Shown piece by piece: positions 18,741-28,112 of a stretch of 64,000 nucleotides of DNA; position 1 is the first letter of the stretch; each line of letters opens with the position of its first letter. Under the pieces are notes generated by a model. The model saw nothing but the letters and a program-made list of their open reading frames with translations. It was not told where the DNA came from and made no database searches. The DNA is from Streptomyces spongiae (lineage in GTDB: Bacteria > Actinomycetota > Actinomycetes > Streptomycetales > Streptomycetaceae): positions 1 to 64,000 of the forward strand of contig NZ_VJZC01000005.1 of the NCBI RefSeq assembly GCF_009377185.1, read 5' to 3'. The translations under genes were made by a program, and so were the position numbers.

Positions 18741-19684
18741 CGGCCCTTCGCGGTGGTCACGGCGAACCCGGCGATCCAGGCCGGGATCGCCTCGTAGAAG
18801 CGGGACGTCATCTCGTACTCCCCCGAAGCCGCCGCGAGGGAGGCGTGCGCCGCGATCCAGGCGCGCACCTCGTGGGCGGAGCCACCGCCCTGCTTCCCCA
18901 TGTCCTCGACGGTCCACGAGTCGAACTCCGCCAGTTCGCCTCGCTCCAGATGGTCGAGGAGGAGGTTGTCCCACGCGGGGTTGATCGGAATCATCGCGGT
19001 CGATCCGGCGGCGTAGTCTCGGCCGGCCTGGACCACCCGCTGCTCGCCCTTCGCACGCTGCTCCGGAGTCGGGGGCCGCCCCTCGATGAGGGCGTCGGCC
19101 ACCCGGGGCGGAGCTCCGTCGAGGACCGGGACCGGCGGATCGTGCGAGAGACCGCCGGAGGCGAGGAACAGCACCCGCTTGTCGAGTGCGGCCGCCGCCT
19201 CTCCCACAGCGGTGCCCAGCGCCCTGATCCGGGCGACGGGCCCGAGCGGGGTCGCCACTCCATTGACGAACACGGGCACGACGGGCACACGGTCGATGCC
19301 GCCGAACAGGATCTCCAGGGGCTGGGCGAACCCGTGGTCCACGGTCATCCGGGCCGAGACGGTCAGATCGATCCCCCGGTCCAGCACGCCCTGGGCGAGG
19401 TCCCGGGCGGCATCGGGGTCGACAGACAGCCGCCCGGCCTGCGAACCGAAGTCGCCCACCGCGTGCGCCTCGGTGGCCAGGCAGAACGGGGGCATCTCCT
19501 TGTAGAAGAAGCCGTTGTAGTGGTCGGGCGCGTACAGCACCACGAGTTCGGGATCGAAGTCGCGGACGAACGTGCGGGCCTTGTCGACGGCCTGGTCGAC
19601 CCGCGCGAGGACATCGGGCTCGGGGTCGTTCTTGCCGATGAGCGGCGAGTGCGACAGCCCGACTGCGGCTGCGGTTGCGGTCAT
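18737..19684 (-). CDS. mhpB: Extradiol dioxygenase, 2,3-dihydroxyphenylpropionate 1,2-dioxygenase type
   Basis: This type II (LigB-fold) Fe(II) dioxygenase cleaves a 3-substituted catechol in meta position. At 315 aa it aligns with E. coli MhpB. The probable iron ligands and acid-base histidines are His12 (GLSHSPL), His55 (APDHYNGFF), Asp116-His117 (TVDHGFAQP) and His181 (GLSHDPP); the last two fit E. coli His115 and His179 with a constant offset of two. This points to a catechol with a carboxyalkyl or alkenyl side chain, such as 2,3-dihydroxyphenylpropionate or dihydroxycinnamate. It follows an MDR gene by 10 bases. Confidence 0.93.
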   Translation of the reverse strand: MTATAAAVGLSHSPLIGKNDPEPDVLARVDQAVDKARTFVRDFDPELVVLYAPDHYNGFFYKEMPPFCLATEAHAVGDFGSQAGRLSVDPDAARDLAQGVLDRGIDLTVSARMTVDHGFAQPLEILFGGIDRVPVVPVFVNGVATPLGPVARIRALGTAVGEAAAALDKRVLFLASGGLSHDPPVPVLDGAPPRVADALIEGRPPTPEQRAKGEQRVVQAGRDYAAGSTAMIPINPAWDNLLLDHLERGELAEFDSWTVEDMGKQGGGSAHEVRAWIAAHASLAAASGEYEMTSRFYEAIPAWIAGFAVTTAKGR

Positions 19685-19694
19685 CGTGGGTTCC

Positions 19695-20678
19695 TCACTG
19701 TCGGGGGGTCGGCGGGTGGATGACGAGCTTTCCGGTCAGACCGCCGTCGATCATGAGCTGGAAGCCCTTGTGGATGTCCGTCAGCGGCAGCGTCCGGTCG
19801 ATCACCGGACGCGCGCCGGTCGCCTCCATCAGACGCAGCATCGAGACCAGTTCCGCACGGGTGCAGCCGGTGGAGCCGAGGATCCGCTGCTGGAGGTAGA
19901 AGATCCGGCCCAGGTCCGCCGGTGGGTTCACGCCGCTGGTGGCGCCGGCGATCACGACCGTGCCGCCGGGTCGCAGCGACTTCAGCGAGTGCGACCACGT
20001 CGCCTCACCGACGGTCTCGACCACCACGTCGACGCGCTCCGGGAGCCGCTCCCCGGTGGGCAGCGCGGCGCGCACGCCCCAGCCGAGGGCCTCGGCACGC
20101 TTGGCCTCACTGCGGCTCGTGGCGTAGACGACGGCCCCGGCGGCCACCGCCAGCTTGATCGCCGCGGAGGCGACACCGCCTCCGGCGCCCTGGACGAGCA
20201 CCCGGTCGCCCGCGGTGAGCCCGGCCAGCGTGAACAGCATGCGGTACGCCGTTCCCCAGGCGACCGGCAGACAGGCCGCCTCGTCGAAGGAGAGCCACGC
20301 GGGCTTCGGAACGAGGTTGCGGGTCGGGACGCTGAGGTATTCGGCGAAGGCCCCGTCGTGCCGCTCGGACAGCAGCGCGCGGTCCGGGTCCAGTGTCTCG
20401 TCCCCGCCGCCGGCGTCCGGATCGCCCAGCACCGGATGGACGATCACCTCGTTGCCGTCCTCGTCGTACCCGGCGGCGTCGCAGCCGAGCACGATGGGGA
20501 GGTGCTCCGGGGGATGTCCCACCCCCCGGAGCGTCCACAGGTCGTGCATGTTGAGGGACGAGGCGACGACGCGGACCCGGGACCAGCCGGGCCGTGGGCG
20601 GGGCTCGGGATGGTCGCGCAGGACCAGGCCGGACAGGGGGTCGGTGGCGCTCTGGGCAACGGCGACGGCAGCTATCAC
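19695..20678 (-). CDS. Zinc-type MDR oxidoreductase (quinone-oxidoreductase-like)
   Basis: This NAD(P)H-dependent reductase is 327 aa from GTG 20678. It has a GroES-like fold (SSLNMHDLWTLRGVG, LGCDAAGYD) and a Rossmann fold with GDRVLVQGAGGGVASAAI. No clear zinc ligand set is present. The family reduces activated double bonds or oxidises alcohols. It sits directly upstream of mhpB, with a second MDR gene just before it, so it probably acts on a side-chain or ring intermediate. The substrate cannot be told from the sequence. Confidence 0.82.
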   Translation of the reverse strand: MIAAVAVAQSATDPLSGLVLRDHPEPRPRPGWSRVRVVASSLNMHDLWTLRGVGHPPEHLPIVLGCDAAGYDEDGNEVIVHPVLGDPDAGGGDETLDPDRALLSERHDGAFAEYLSVPTRNLVPKPAWLSFDEAACLPVAWGTAYRMLFTLAGLTAGDRVLVQGAGGGVASAAIKLAVAAGAVVYATSRSEAKRAEALGWGVRAALPTGERLPERVDVVVETVGEATWSHSLKSLRPGGTVVIAGATSGVNPPADLGRIFYLQQRILGSTGCTRAELVSMLRLMEATGARPVIDRTLPLTDIHKGFQLMIDGGLTGKLVIHPPTPRQ

Positions 20679-20763
20679 GACGTCACGTTCTCCCCTTCAC
20701 CGCCACCGGTCATAGCCGATGTGCCGCGATGCAGCACACCCCGCCGGCGCCGTGCCCCTCGTG

Positions 20764-21795
20764 TCATGCGGGGTCCGCGACCTTCAGGAGGAGTTTGCCG
20801 GGCTGCTTGCCGGTGAAGAGGGTGGGCAGCAGCCCAGGGGCGTGCTCGAAGCCTTCGACGATGTTCTCGGCTACGTGCAGGCGTCCCTCACGGACCCACT
20901 GGCCGAGTTCCCGCGCGCCTTCGGCGAGGCGGTCGCGGTAGTGGAACAGCAGGATGCCCCGCACGGTGAGCTGCTGGGTGCAGATCTTCATGTAGTTGGT
21001 GGGCCCCTGCAGTTGGACGTCGGTGTACCCGGACGACATCGCGCCGCAGATCAGCACCCGCCCGTGCGGCGCCATGTGCAGCAGCAGGGTGTCGAGCATG
21101 TCGCCGCCGACATTGTCGAAGTAGGCGTCCACCCCGTCCGGGCACAGTTCCCGCAGACGCTCCGCGAAGTCGTCGTCGCGGTAGTCGATGGCGGCGTCGT
21201 ACCCGGCTTCCTCCACCACCCAACGGCACTTCTCGGGACCACCGGCGATACCGATCACCGTCTTCGCACCCATCGCCCGGGCCACCGCTCCGGCGACCGA
21301 GCCGGTCGCTCCCGTCGCGGCCGACACCACCACGGTGTCACCCGGGCCGACCTTCAGCCCGTCCGTGACACCGAAGTACGCCGTCAGCCCTCCGACTCCG
21401 AACACCCCCAGGTTCCAGGACAGCGGGAAGTCGGCGGGGGGCAGCACCCGCAGCGGCATCGGGCCGTCACTGCGGGCCACGACGTAGTCCTGCCAGCTCA
21501 TGAACCCCTCGACCAGGTCGCCGGGCCGGTAGCCGGGGTCAGAAGAGGCGACGACCTGGCCGATCCCCATGGTCCGCATCGGCTCCCCGATCCCCACGGG
21601 CCGCATGTAACCGCCGTCGTCGGTGAGCCAGATCCGCTGACTGGCGTCGTACCCGAAGTACAGCGTCCGGACCAGTACCTCGCCCTCGCCGGGTTCGGGC
21701 ACCTCTCCCTCCTGGTACCGGAAGTCGTCGACGGAGACCGCCCCGACCGGACGCCGGGCCAGAACCCACTGACGGTTGACGGTGACATCGGACAT
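20764..21795 (-). CDS. NADP-dependent MDR reductase, leukotriene/prostaglandin-reductase (CurA) type
   Basis: This protein is 343 aa from ATG 21795, with GAGAGGAA upstream. The opening NRQWVLARRPVG and the YFGYDASQRIWL stretch are typical of the CurA/prostaglandin-reductase subfamily. The nucleotide-binding segment reads VVSAATGATGSVAGAVARAMG, and ICGAMSSGY and GPTNYMKI follow. The family reduces the C=C bond of enones and enals with NADPH. In this operon it may saturate an alpha,beta-unsaturated ketone or CoA-derived intermediate. It lies 128 bases after the acyl-CoA ligase gene. Confidence 0.86.
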   Translation of the reverse strand: MSDVTVNRQWVLARRPVGAVSVDDFRYQEGEVPEPGEGEVLVRTLYFGYDASQRIWLTDDGGYMRPVGIGEPMRTMGIGQVVASSDPGYRPGDLVEGFMSWQDYVVARSDGPMPLRVLPPADFPLSWNLGVFGVGGLTAYFGVTDGLKVGPGDTVVVSAATGATGSVAGAVARAMGAKTVIGIAGGPEKCRWVVEEAGYDAAIDYRDDDFAERLRELCPDGVDAYFDNVGGDMLDTLLLHMAPHGRVLICGAMSSGYTDVQLQGPTNYMKICTQQLTVRGILLFHYRDRLAEGARELGQWVREGRLHVAENIVEGFEHAPGLLPTLFTGKQPGKLLLKVADPA

Positions 21796-21923
21796 AAGAC
21801 GTTCCTCTCGCGACCGGAAATGGTCAGGTGTGTGCAACCGCCGTGTCGTGCGGCGATGGGTGAGGTGGGGGCCGGGATCGCCGTCGGCGTCGCCTCGACG
21901 CGCGCCGGGCAGCCGTGGCCGTA

Positions 21924-23495
21924 CTAGACGAGTCGCTCCCGACCGCGCCAGAACGGTTCCCTGACGTCCTTCTTCAGCACCTTTCCGTTGGCGCTGCGCG
22001 GCAGAGAGTCCGTGAAGACGACCTTCTTGGGGTTCTTGATGCCACCGAGCTGCGGTCGGCAGTACGCGATCAGCTCGTCCTCGGTCAGCTCCGCGCCCGG
22101 GTTGAGCTCGACCACGGCGGTGACCGCCTCGCCCCAGTCCTCGTGCGGGACACCGATGACGGCGCAGTCCTGCACGGCAGGATGCCTCCAGATGACCTGC
22201 TCGACCTCGCTCGGATAGACGTTGAAGCCACCCGAGATGATCATGTCCTTCTTGCGGTCGGTGATGTGCAGGAAGCCGTCGGTGTCCAGATATCCGACGT
22301 CTCCTGTGTGCAGCCACCCGTCGACGAGGGTCTCCGCGGTCTTGTCCGGTGCCTTGTAGTAGCCCTTCATGACCAGGTCGCCGCGCACACAGATCTCGCC
22401 CGTGCCGCCGACGGGGAGGATCGTGCCGTCCTCGTCGAGGACCTCCACCCGCACCAGCGGGGCGGGGCGTCCCGCCGCCGACAACCGGGAGTCGTCGGCG
22501 ATCCGGCCGTCGGTGAAGTGCTCCTCCGGGCGCATGAAGGCGATGGCGGCCGGCGCCTCGGTCTGGCCGTACCCCTGGAACATCACGGGGCCGAACACCT
22601 CGATGGCCCGGCGCAGCTTCTCGGTGGACATGGGCGCGGAGCCGTACATCAGGTACTTCAGCGAGGAGAAGTCGCGCTGCTCGACACCGGGGATCTCCAG
22701 CAGGCGGTAGATCACGGTCGGGGGGAGGAAGAGCTCGGTGACGCGGTGCTTCTCGATGAGGTCCAGCAGTTCCACCGGGTCGGGCCGGCTCATCACCACG
22801 ACCGTCCCACCGCGGGCCGTGACGGGCAGTGTCAGCGTGCCCGCGGTGTGCGTCATCGGGGCGGCGACGAGATTCACGACCGTCTCGTCCGCCGAGTACG
22901 ACGCGGCGAGCATCTGCTGGACGGCGCTGACGGTCAGGCCTCGGTGTGTGTTCATCACCCCCTTGGGGGCGCCGGTGGTGCCGCCGGTCGGCATGATGCC
23001 CGCGACCGACTCCGGGGAGGGGATGTGCCGGGGGCGGTCGTGGGGCATGTCCCGGAGGAACTGCTCGAAGGGGACGGCGCGAGCGGCTGAGGCGGCGTCC
23101 GGGTCCGAGCCCAGCGAGACGACCGTGTGCAGGTGGCCGAGATCGGTGCGCAGCTTCTCGACGGTCGGCAGGAACCGCTCATGACAGAAGAGCACCTCGC
23201 AGTCGAACCCCTTGAGCAGGCGCTGGATCTCCTCCGGCGGGCTGGCGGGGTTGACGGGCACCCAGGCGAGCCCGGCCCGCCAGAGGCCGAGGACGCAGGC
23301 CCAGGCCACCGGGTCGTTTCCGGCGAGCACGGCTCCCTTCACCTCACGCCCGGTGGTCCTCTCCAGCAGGGCGTGGGCGACGCGGCACGAGAGTTCGCCG
23401 ATCTCCTGATAGGTGTAGGACCTGTCGCCGGCCACGAAGGCCACGCCGTCCGGGTTGGCGCGCCAGCCGCGGTCGAAGAAGTCGGTCACTGCCAT
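21924..23495 (-). CDS. AMP-forming acyl-CoA ligase (operon B)
   Basis: This ATP-dependent acid:CoA ligase is 523 aa, of the usual ANL-superfamily length. The motifs present are the P-loop-like MPTGGTTGAPKGVMNTH, GYGQTEAPA, the HTGDVGYLD signature and the catalytic Lys region PRSANGKVLKK near the C terminus. ATG 23495 follows a GGAAA box. It is 28 bases downstream of the acyl-CoA dehydrogenase gene. It should activate the carboxylate side chain of the aromatic substrate or of its ring-cleavage acid. A second ligase of the same superfamily is encoded at 29954-31522. Confidence 0.92.
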   Translation of the reverse strand: MAVTDFFDRGWRANPDGVAFVAGDRSYTYQEIGELSCRVAHALLERTTGREVKGAVLAGNDPVAWACVLGLWRAGLAWVPVNPASPPEEIQRLLKGFDCEVLFCHERFLPTVEKLRTDLGHLHTVVSLGSDPDAASAARAVPFEQFLRDMPHDRPRHIPSPESVAGIMPTGGTTGAPKGVMNTHRGLTVSAVQQMLAASYSADETVVNLVAAPMTHTAGTLTLPVTARGGTVVVMSRPDPVELLDLIEKHRVTELFLPPTVIYRLLEIPGVEQRDFSSLKYLMYGSAPMSTEKLRRAIEVFGPVMFQGYGQTEAPAAIAFMRPEEHFTDGRIADDSRLSAAGRPAPLVRVEVLDEDGTILPVGGTGEICVRGDLVMKGYYKAPDKTAETLVDGWLHTGDVGYLDTDGFLHITDRKKDMIISGGFNVYPSEVEQVIWRHPAVQDCAVIGVPHEDWGEAVTAVVELNPGAELTEDELIAYCRPQLGGIKNPKKVVFTDSLPRSANGKVLKKDVREPFWRGRERLV

Positions 23496-23523
23496 GGGGT
23501 GTTTCCTTTCAAACGTGCGCGGC

Positions 23524-24822
23524 TCAGGGCCGGGCCCAGCCCGCACGGTGCAGCAGGGCGGTCAGATAGCCGAACTTCATGGTCAGCAGGTGGTTCTCGC
23601 CGTCCTCGATGCGGGCGGCACGGGCGTCGCGGAAGAGCTTCTCCATCGGGTACTCCCGTGTGAGCCCGTAGCCGCCGAACAGCTGCAGCGCCTCGTCGGC
23701 CACCTCGAACGCCAGGTCCGTGCAGGTCGCCTTGGATCCGGCCGTGTAGTACGGGTGCTTCTTCGGCGACAGGAAGGTGTAGTCGGTGGCCCGGCGGGAG
23801 ACGGACCTCATGGTCTCCACCTTCCGGGCCATGGTGCCGAGCCGGTACTGCACCAGCTGGTGGTCGGCGAGCAGCGCCCCGCCCTGCCGCCGCTCGTGGC
23901 AGTACGCCAGCGCGTGCTCGAACGCGGCTCTGGCCAGGCCGGTCATGATCTGCCCCATGGCGACGCCGGCCGAGGACCACGACGAGGCGTGGCCGGGCCA
24001 GTAGTCGTCACCGAGTGACAGGGCGAAGCGGGTGGGGACCTTGACGTCGTCGAAGAAGACCTCGCCCTGGGGCAGGGCCCGCTTGCCGAGCTTCTCCAGT
24101 GGCCGGCCGCGGCTGACTCCGGGAAGGTCGAGCGGCACGATGAGCTCCACGCCGCGCGGGTGTCCCTCCTCGTCGAAGAACCCGTCGCCGTAGTCGGCGG
24201 CGATCGTGAGGAGGCCGACCTGGGCGACCGGGCCGTTCGACACCCAGGCCGAGCTCTGCCCGCTGATGACGATCTCGCCCCCGGACACCCGGGCGGTCAG
24301 GTTGCCCTTGTTGCCGTGGGGGGCGGTGGCGTGCCGCTCCGCCGGGTAGAGGCTCAGTCCGTCGGAGCCGCGGTCGGGCTGGGTGCCGATCCAGCATCCG
24401 AGCCTGCCCTCGCACAGGTCGACCAGTTCCTGGTTGCCCGAGCGGGACGCCATCAGTTTGGGCATCGCCCCGGCGCCGAGGGAGACGGCCAGGCCGGCGT
24501 CGCCCCACCCGAGCTCCTCCACGACGATGGCCTGGAGACGGGACAGGGCCTCGGGAGGTACGCCGTCGGCCATGGCGTCGAACTCGATGCCGGAGGCCGC
24601 CGTGGTCTTCAGGAACTGCCAGTACGGGGAGTCGGGGGCGACGACCTCGTCCGCGCTCAGCTTGTCGATCGCGATCCCGGCCGGCCGCATCACCTCGCGG
24701 GCGAACTGGTGCATGGCCTGCTGGACCGCGCGCTCGTCCTCGCTCAGTCCCGGTTCGAAGCCGGTCAGTTCGACGTGCGGGAGGCCGGGGCGCACCGCTG
24801 CGGACGCGTTCTGCCGTGTCAT
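23524..24822 (-). CDS. Acyl-CoA dehydrogenase
   Basis: This FAD-dependent acyl-CoA dehydrogenase is 432 aa. The N-terminal helical domain has LSEDERAVQQAMHQFAREVM. The FAD-contacting beta domain has CWIGTQPDRGSDGL and SAWVSNGPVAQVG. The C-terminal helices end in LQLFGGYGLTREYPMEKLFRDARAARIEDGEN, read here in pieces. The usual YEGT catalytic segment reads IEDGEN, so the position of the base should be checked. Its ATG overlaps the stop of the enoyl-CoA hydratase gene (ATGA), so the two are coupled. It probably desaturates the CoA-activated side chain. Confidence 0.92.
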   Translation of the reverse strand: MTRQNASAAVRPGLPHVELTGFEPGLSEDERAVQQAMHQFAREVMRPAGIAIDKLSADEVVAPDSPYWQFLKTTAASGIEFDAMADGVPPEALSRLQAIVVEELGWGDAGLAVSLGAGAMPKLMASRSGNQELVDLCEGRLGCWIGTQPDRGSDGLSLYPAERHATAPHGNKGNLTARVSGGEIVISGQSSAWVSNGPVAQVGLLTIAADYGDGFFDEEGHPRGVELIVPLDLPGVSRGRPLEKLGKRALPQGEVFFDDVKVPTRFALSLGDDYWPGHASSWSSAGVAMGQIMTGLARAAFEHALAYCHERRQGGALLADHQLVQYRLGTMARKVETMRSVSRRATDYTFLSPKKHPYYTAGSKATCTDLAFEVADEALQLFGGYGLTREYPMEKLFRDARAARIEDGENHLLTMKFGYLTALLHRAGWARP

Positions 24823-25709
24823 GATCCGCTCCTTGTGTCCTGGTCCTGGCGCGCGGTGTCCTGCCGCGCCGCCGTGGGGCCGCCCAGTGCAGCGATGGTC
24901 GCGGGCAGGTCCAGCTCGTGTTCCACGTCCTGCAGACCGGCCAGCTGCCGCAGGTGCTCCTGGACCGCGGGGATGCCGAGCAGCGTGCGCATGGCGTTGC
25001 TCTCGGCACCGAAGCCGGCGAACTGGGCGTCGACCGCGCTGTTGTAGACCTTGGTGAAGACGTCGTTCACGGCTCCGACGGAGCCGGCGGAGCGGGCCGC
25101 GACCCGCTGGGCGAGGTCGTCGACGTAGGCGCAGATCTCGTCGGCGGGCAGGGCCCGGTTGACCATGCCGTAGGCGGCCGCTTCCTCGCCGCTGAAGTCG
25201 CGGCCGGACAGGATCACCTCGCGGGCGCGTGCCGGTCCGATCTGCAGGGCCAGGCGCGTGGTGCCGCCGCCCGTGGGCAGGAAACCGCCGCTCGCCTCGG
25301 GAAGGCACAGACGGCTCTCCGGTGTCGCGAAGCGCATGTGCGTCGCGAGGAGGAACTCCAGTCCGCCGCCGCGACAGATGCCGTCGAGCAGGCCGATCGT
25401 CACCTGCGGCAGCGCTTCCCACATGGTGGTGAGCGCCTGGACCACGTTGATGTCGTCGTACTTGCTCTGCGGTACGTCCGGGTCGTTCATGGCCCGGAAC
25501 AGGTCTTCCAGGTCGAAGTGCGCGAGGAAGAACTCGGGGTTGGCGCTGCCGAGGACCACGACCGAGGTCTCGCGGTCGAACACGAGCTTCCCCGCCAGGT
25601 CGAACAGCTCTCCGACCATGTCGATCGTCATGAGGTTGAGCGGTCCGTTGTCGAAGTCGACGTACAGGATCCGGCCGTCGCGCCGGAGTGCGAGTGTCTT
25701 GTAGTTCAT
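24819..25709 (-). CDS. Enoyl-CoA hydratase/isomerase family protein
   Basis: This crotonase-fold protein is 296 aa, somewhat longer than the usual 260 because of a polar C-terminal tail rich in Gln, Asp and Arg. The oxyanion-hole segment ICRGGGLEFLLATHMRF is clear. The first oxyanion region (SANPEFFLAHFDLEDL) is atypical. ATG 25709 is preceded by GGAG; an in-frame ATG at 25721 would add four residues. The stop overlaps the acyl-CoA dehydrogenase start. It is probably a hydratase acting on the enoyl-CoA made by its neighbour, though other crotonase reactions are possible. Confidence 0.88.
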   Translation of the reverse strand: MNYKTLALRRDGRILYVDFDNGPLNLMTIDMVGELFDLAGKLVFDRETSVVVLGSANPEFFLAHFDLEDLFRAMNDPDVPQSKYDDINVVQALTTMWEALPQVTIGLLDGICRGGGLEFLLATHMRFATPESRLCLPEASGGFLPTGGGTTRLALQIGPARAREVILSGRDFSGEEAAAYGMVNRALPADEICAYVDDLAQRVAARSAGSVGAVNDVFTKVYNSAVDAQFAGFGAESNAMRTLLGIPAVQEHLRQLAGLQDVEHELDLPATIAALGGPTAARQDTARQDQDTRSGS

Positions 25710-25722
25710 GGCGGGCTCCATT

Positions 25723-25749
25723 TCGCGGATGTCGCGGATATCGCGGATG
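25723..25749. repeat. Three tandem 9-bp units in the thiolase-hydratase spacer
   Basis: TCGCGGATG, TCGCGGATA and TCGCGGATG follow each other directly, with a further TCG. They fill part of the 61-base spacer between the thiolase stop and the hydratase start, just upstream of the hydratase ribosome binding site. Confidence 0.9.
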
Positions 25750-25770
25750 TCGAAGGGCTCGCGTGCGTGG

Positions 25771-26997
25771 TCACGCGCTCAGGAGGGTGATGGCGGCCAC
25801 GGCTTCCTCGCCGCCGTACATGCCGCCGCCGTTCTCCGCCAGCGCGATGCGCGCGCCGGGGACCTGGCGGGTGCCGCTCTCACCACGGAGCTGCTGCACC
25901 AGTTCGTAGATCTGTGCGAGACCGGAGGCGCCCATGGGGTGGCCCTTGGACTCCAGGCCGCCCGACGGGTTGACGGGGAGGCGACCGCCCAGGGTGGTGG
26001 CGCCGGACGCGGCGTACGCGCCTCCGCCGCCGATCTCGCAGAATCCCAGCAGTTCGGTCTGGAGGAGTTCGCCGAACGCGGACGCGTCGTGGACCTCGGC
26101 GACCGACACGTCCTGCGGTCCCACGCCGGCCTGCTCGTAGGCGGTCCGGGCCGCGAGCCTGCTGACCGAGTGCTCCCAGTCGGACAGCGAGCGGGGCATC
26201 CCGGTCCCCAGGACCGAGGCCAGGATCCGGATGTGCCGGCCGGCCGCGAGGCGCCTGCGGCCCGCCTCGTTGCAGACGATCGCCGCCGAGGCGCCGTCGG
26301 TGAGCGGCGCGCACATCGGGACCGTCAGGGGTTCCGCGACCGTGCGCGCGGCGAGGATCTCCTCGGCCGACATGGCCTTGCGGAAATGGGCGAGCGGATT
26401 GGACACCGCGTGCGCGTGGTTCTTCTCGGAGATCAGCGCCAGGTGCTGCTTCGTGGTGCCGAAACTCTTCATGTGCGACCGGGCGAGCGCCGCGTAGATG
26501 TCCATGAACATGCTGCGGGGCGCCGTGTCGTCGACGGGGACCTCACCGCCCAGCTCGCGCAGCGCCGCCCGCACACCCTCGGGGTCGTGGACGTCCACAC
26601 CGCCGTCGAAGAGGCCGAGCATCTTGCGCTTGTCGTCGACGTTCGTCTTCTCCACGCCGACCGCCAGCACCACGTCGGCGGCACCGGACCTGACGTGCAG
26701 TACCGCCTGGTGCAGAGCCGTCGCTCCGGTGGCGCAGGCGTTCTCGACGTTGACCACGGGGATCCGCTCGAAGCCCATGCTGCGCAGCGCCATCTGCCCA
26801 GGTACGACGATCTGGCCCTCCAGCACCGACTGGGAGGTGTTGCCGAAGTACGCCGCGTCCACGTCGCCCAGCTGCAGGCCCGCGTCCTTGAGCGCCTCGG
26901 TGACGGCGTCCCTGGTCAGGTCCTTGACGGAGGCCTCCCGGCGGACCCCGAAGGGGGTCATGCCGATGCCGGCGATCCACACCGGTGCCGCGGTCAC
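25771..26997 (-). CDS. Thiolase-family acyltransferase (SCP-x-like)
   Basis: This thiolase-fold protein is 408 aa from GTG 26997, a start fixed by its GTGA overlap with the upstream gene. The active-site Cys is about residue 88 in VENACATGA. The HDAS His region (AEVHDASAFGE) and a C-terminal GHPMGASG motif complete the site. It resembles SCP-x/type lipid-transfer thiolases, which cleave bulky branched, sterol or arylalkanoyl 3-keto-CoA substrates. These often need a DUF35 partner; I see none nearby. It should shorten the side chain of the substrate by an acyl-CoA unit. Confidence 0.9.
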   Translation of the reverse strand: MTAAPVWIAGIGMTPFGVRREASVKDLTRDAVTEALKDAGLQLGDVDAAYFGNTSQSVLEGQIVVPGQMALRSMGFERIPVVNVENACATGATALHQAVLHVRSGAADVVLAVGVEKTNVDDKRKMLGLFDGGVDVHDPEGVRAALRELGGEVPVDDTAPRSMFMDIYAALARSHMKSFGTTKQHLALISEKNHAHAVSNPLAHFRKAMSAEEILAARTVAEPLTVPMCAPLTDGASAAIVCNEAGRRRLAAGRHIRILASVLGTGMPRSLSDWEHSVSRLAARTAYEQAGVGPQDVSVAEVHDASAFGELLQTELLGFCEIGGGGAYAASGATTLGGRLPVNPSGGLESKGHPMGASGLAQIYELVQQLRGESGTRQVPGARIALAENGGGMYGGEEAVAAITLLSA

Positions 26998-28112
26998 GCC
27001 GCGCTCTCCTCGATGATGCGCGCGAACCCGTACGACTCCACGGCCCCCATCAGCTCGCGGTGGCCGAGCAGCTCGGCGGGCGAGCGGAAGCCGACGCCGT
27101 TGTGGGTGGAGCCGAGCAGACGGGAGGCCGCGTACGCCTGCATGAGTCCGGTCATCTGGTAGCCGGTGCTGCTCTGGATGACCACCCGCGATGTGGCCGT
27201 GTTGCCCCGTGCGCTGCACCAGTCGAGGGAACGCTGGACGTGGCGGTTCTCCCGCGGCGGGCTGTCCGCGGTCATCCCGGCCGCCATCCTGTCCAGCACG
27301 GGATACAGGGCCTCCTCCGGAAGCCACTGCAGGGACACCTTGAACAGGCGTTCCAGGTCGATGACCCGCTTCCAGATGTCCTGGTTCTGCATCGCGACGA
27401 CCATGCGGCAGTTGCGCACCCGGCGGTCGTCCTTGAAGAACGCCGGCATCGCGGTGCCGCCCCAGTTGAGGCCGGTGACCACATAGCCGGAACCGGGCAC
27501 GACGATGTCCTGGCGGACCACCCCGTCGTACTTCTTCAGCCGCCCGTCCTGAAGGTGGTACGCGTCCGCCCGGATCACGTCGAAGATCGACTGGGTGGAG
27601 CCCACCGTCGGGATGGCGTTGGCGTACGAACCCAGCTCCAGCGTGTCGACGCCCGGTGTCTCCAGACAGATCCGGGCGGCGATGTCGTGCAGGGCGTACT
27701 GGATGGACATCGCCGAGGACGCCGCGCGGCCCGCCGCGGCGAACCGGGGGCCCCACTCGTCCTTCAGGCGCAGAATGTGGTCCTGCTCTCCGGCGGTGTC
27801 GAGATAGTGAACGCCGGCCCGGATCGCCGCCTCGACGACCGGTTCCGCGTACCGCATGAACGGTCCCACGGTGTTACAGACCACGGCGCGGCCCTCGAAC
27901 AGCCGGGTCAGGGACTCGACGGACCCGTCGACCTCGGCGATCTCGTAGTCCGCGGTCTCGATGCCGGGGACCTTGTCCATGACCTCCTGGATCCGGGCCT
28001 TGTTCCGGCCGGCAGCCACAAAGGGGATGCTGTATTCACGCAGGTATTCGGCCACAAGTCGGCCGGTGGATCCGCTGGCTCCGTAGAGTACGACCGGACG
28101 CAATTCGCTCAC
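26994..28112 (-). CDS. DUF5938 / saccharopine-dehydrogenase-like NAD(P)-binding protein
   Basis: This 372-aa protein starts with a Rossmann motif VVLYGASGSTGRLVAEYL and has the EAAIRAGVHYLDTAGE segment of the saccharopine-dehydrogenase-like/trans-acting enoyl reductase fold. The rest matches what I recall as the DUF5938 family, common in actinobacterial catabolic clusters. The GTG at 28112 has GGAAGGA upstream. It is the first gene of the - strand operon and is divergent from the AraC gene. By analogy it may reduce an enoyl or keto intermediate with NAD(P)H; the function is not established. Confidence 0.8.
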   Translation of the reverse strand: MSELRPVVLYGASGSTGRLVAEYLREYSIPFVAAGRNKARIQEVMDKVPGIETADYEIAEVDGSVESLTRLFEGRAVVCNTVGPFMRYAEPVVEAAIRAGVHYLDTAGEQDHILRLKDEWGPRFAAAGRAASSAMSIQYALHDIAARICLETPGVDTLELGSYANAIPTVGSTQSIFDVIRADAYHLQDGRLKKYDGVVRQDIVVPGSGYVVTGLNWGGTAMPAFFKDDRRVRNCRMVVAMQNQDIWKRVIDLERLFKVSLQWLPEEALYPVLDRMAAGMTADSPPRENRHVQRSLDWCSARGNTATSRVVIQSSTGYQMTGLMQAYAASRLLGSTHNGVGFRSPAELLGHRELMGAVESYGFARIIEESAA

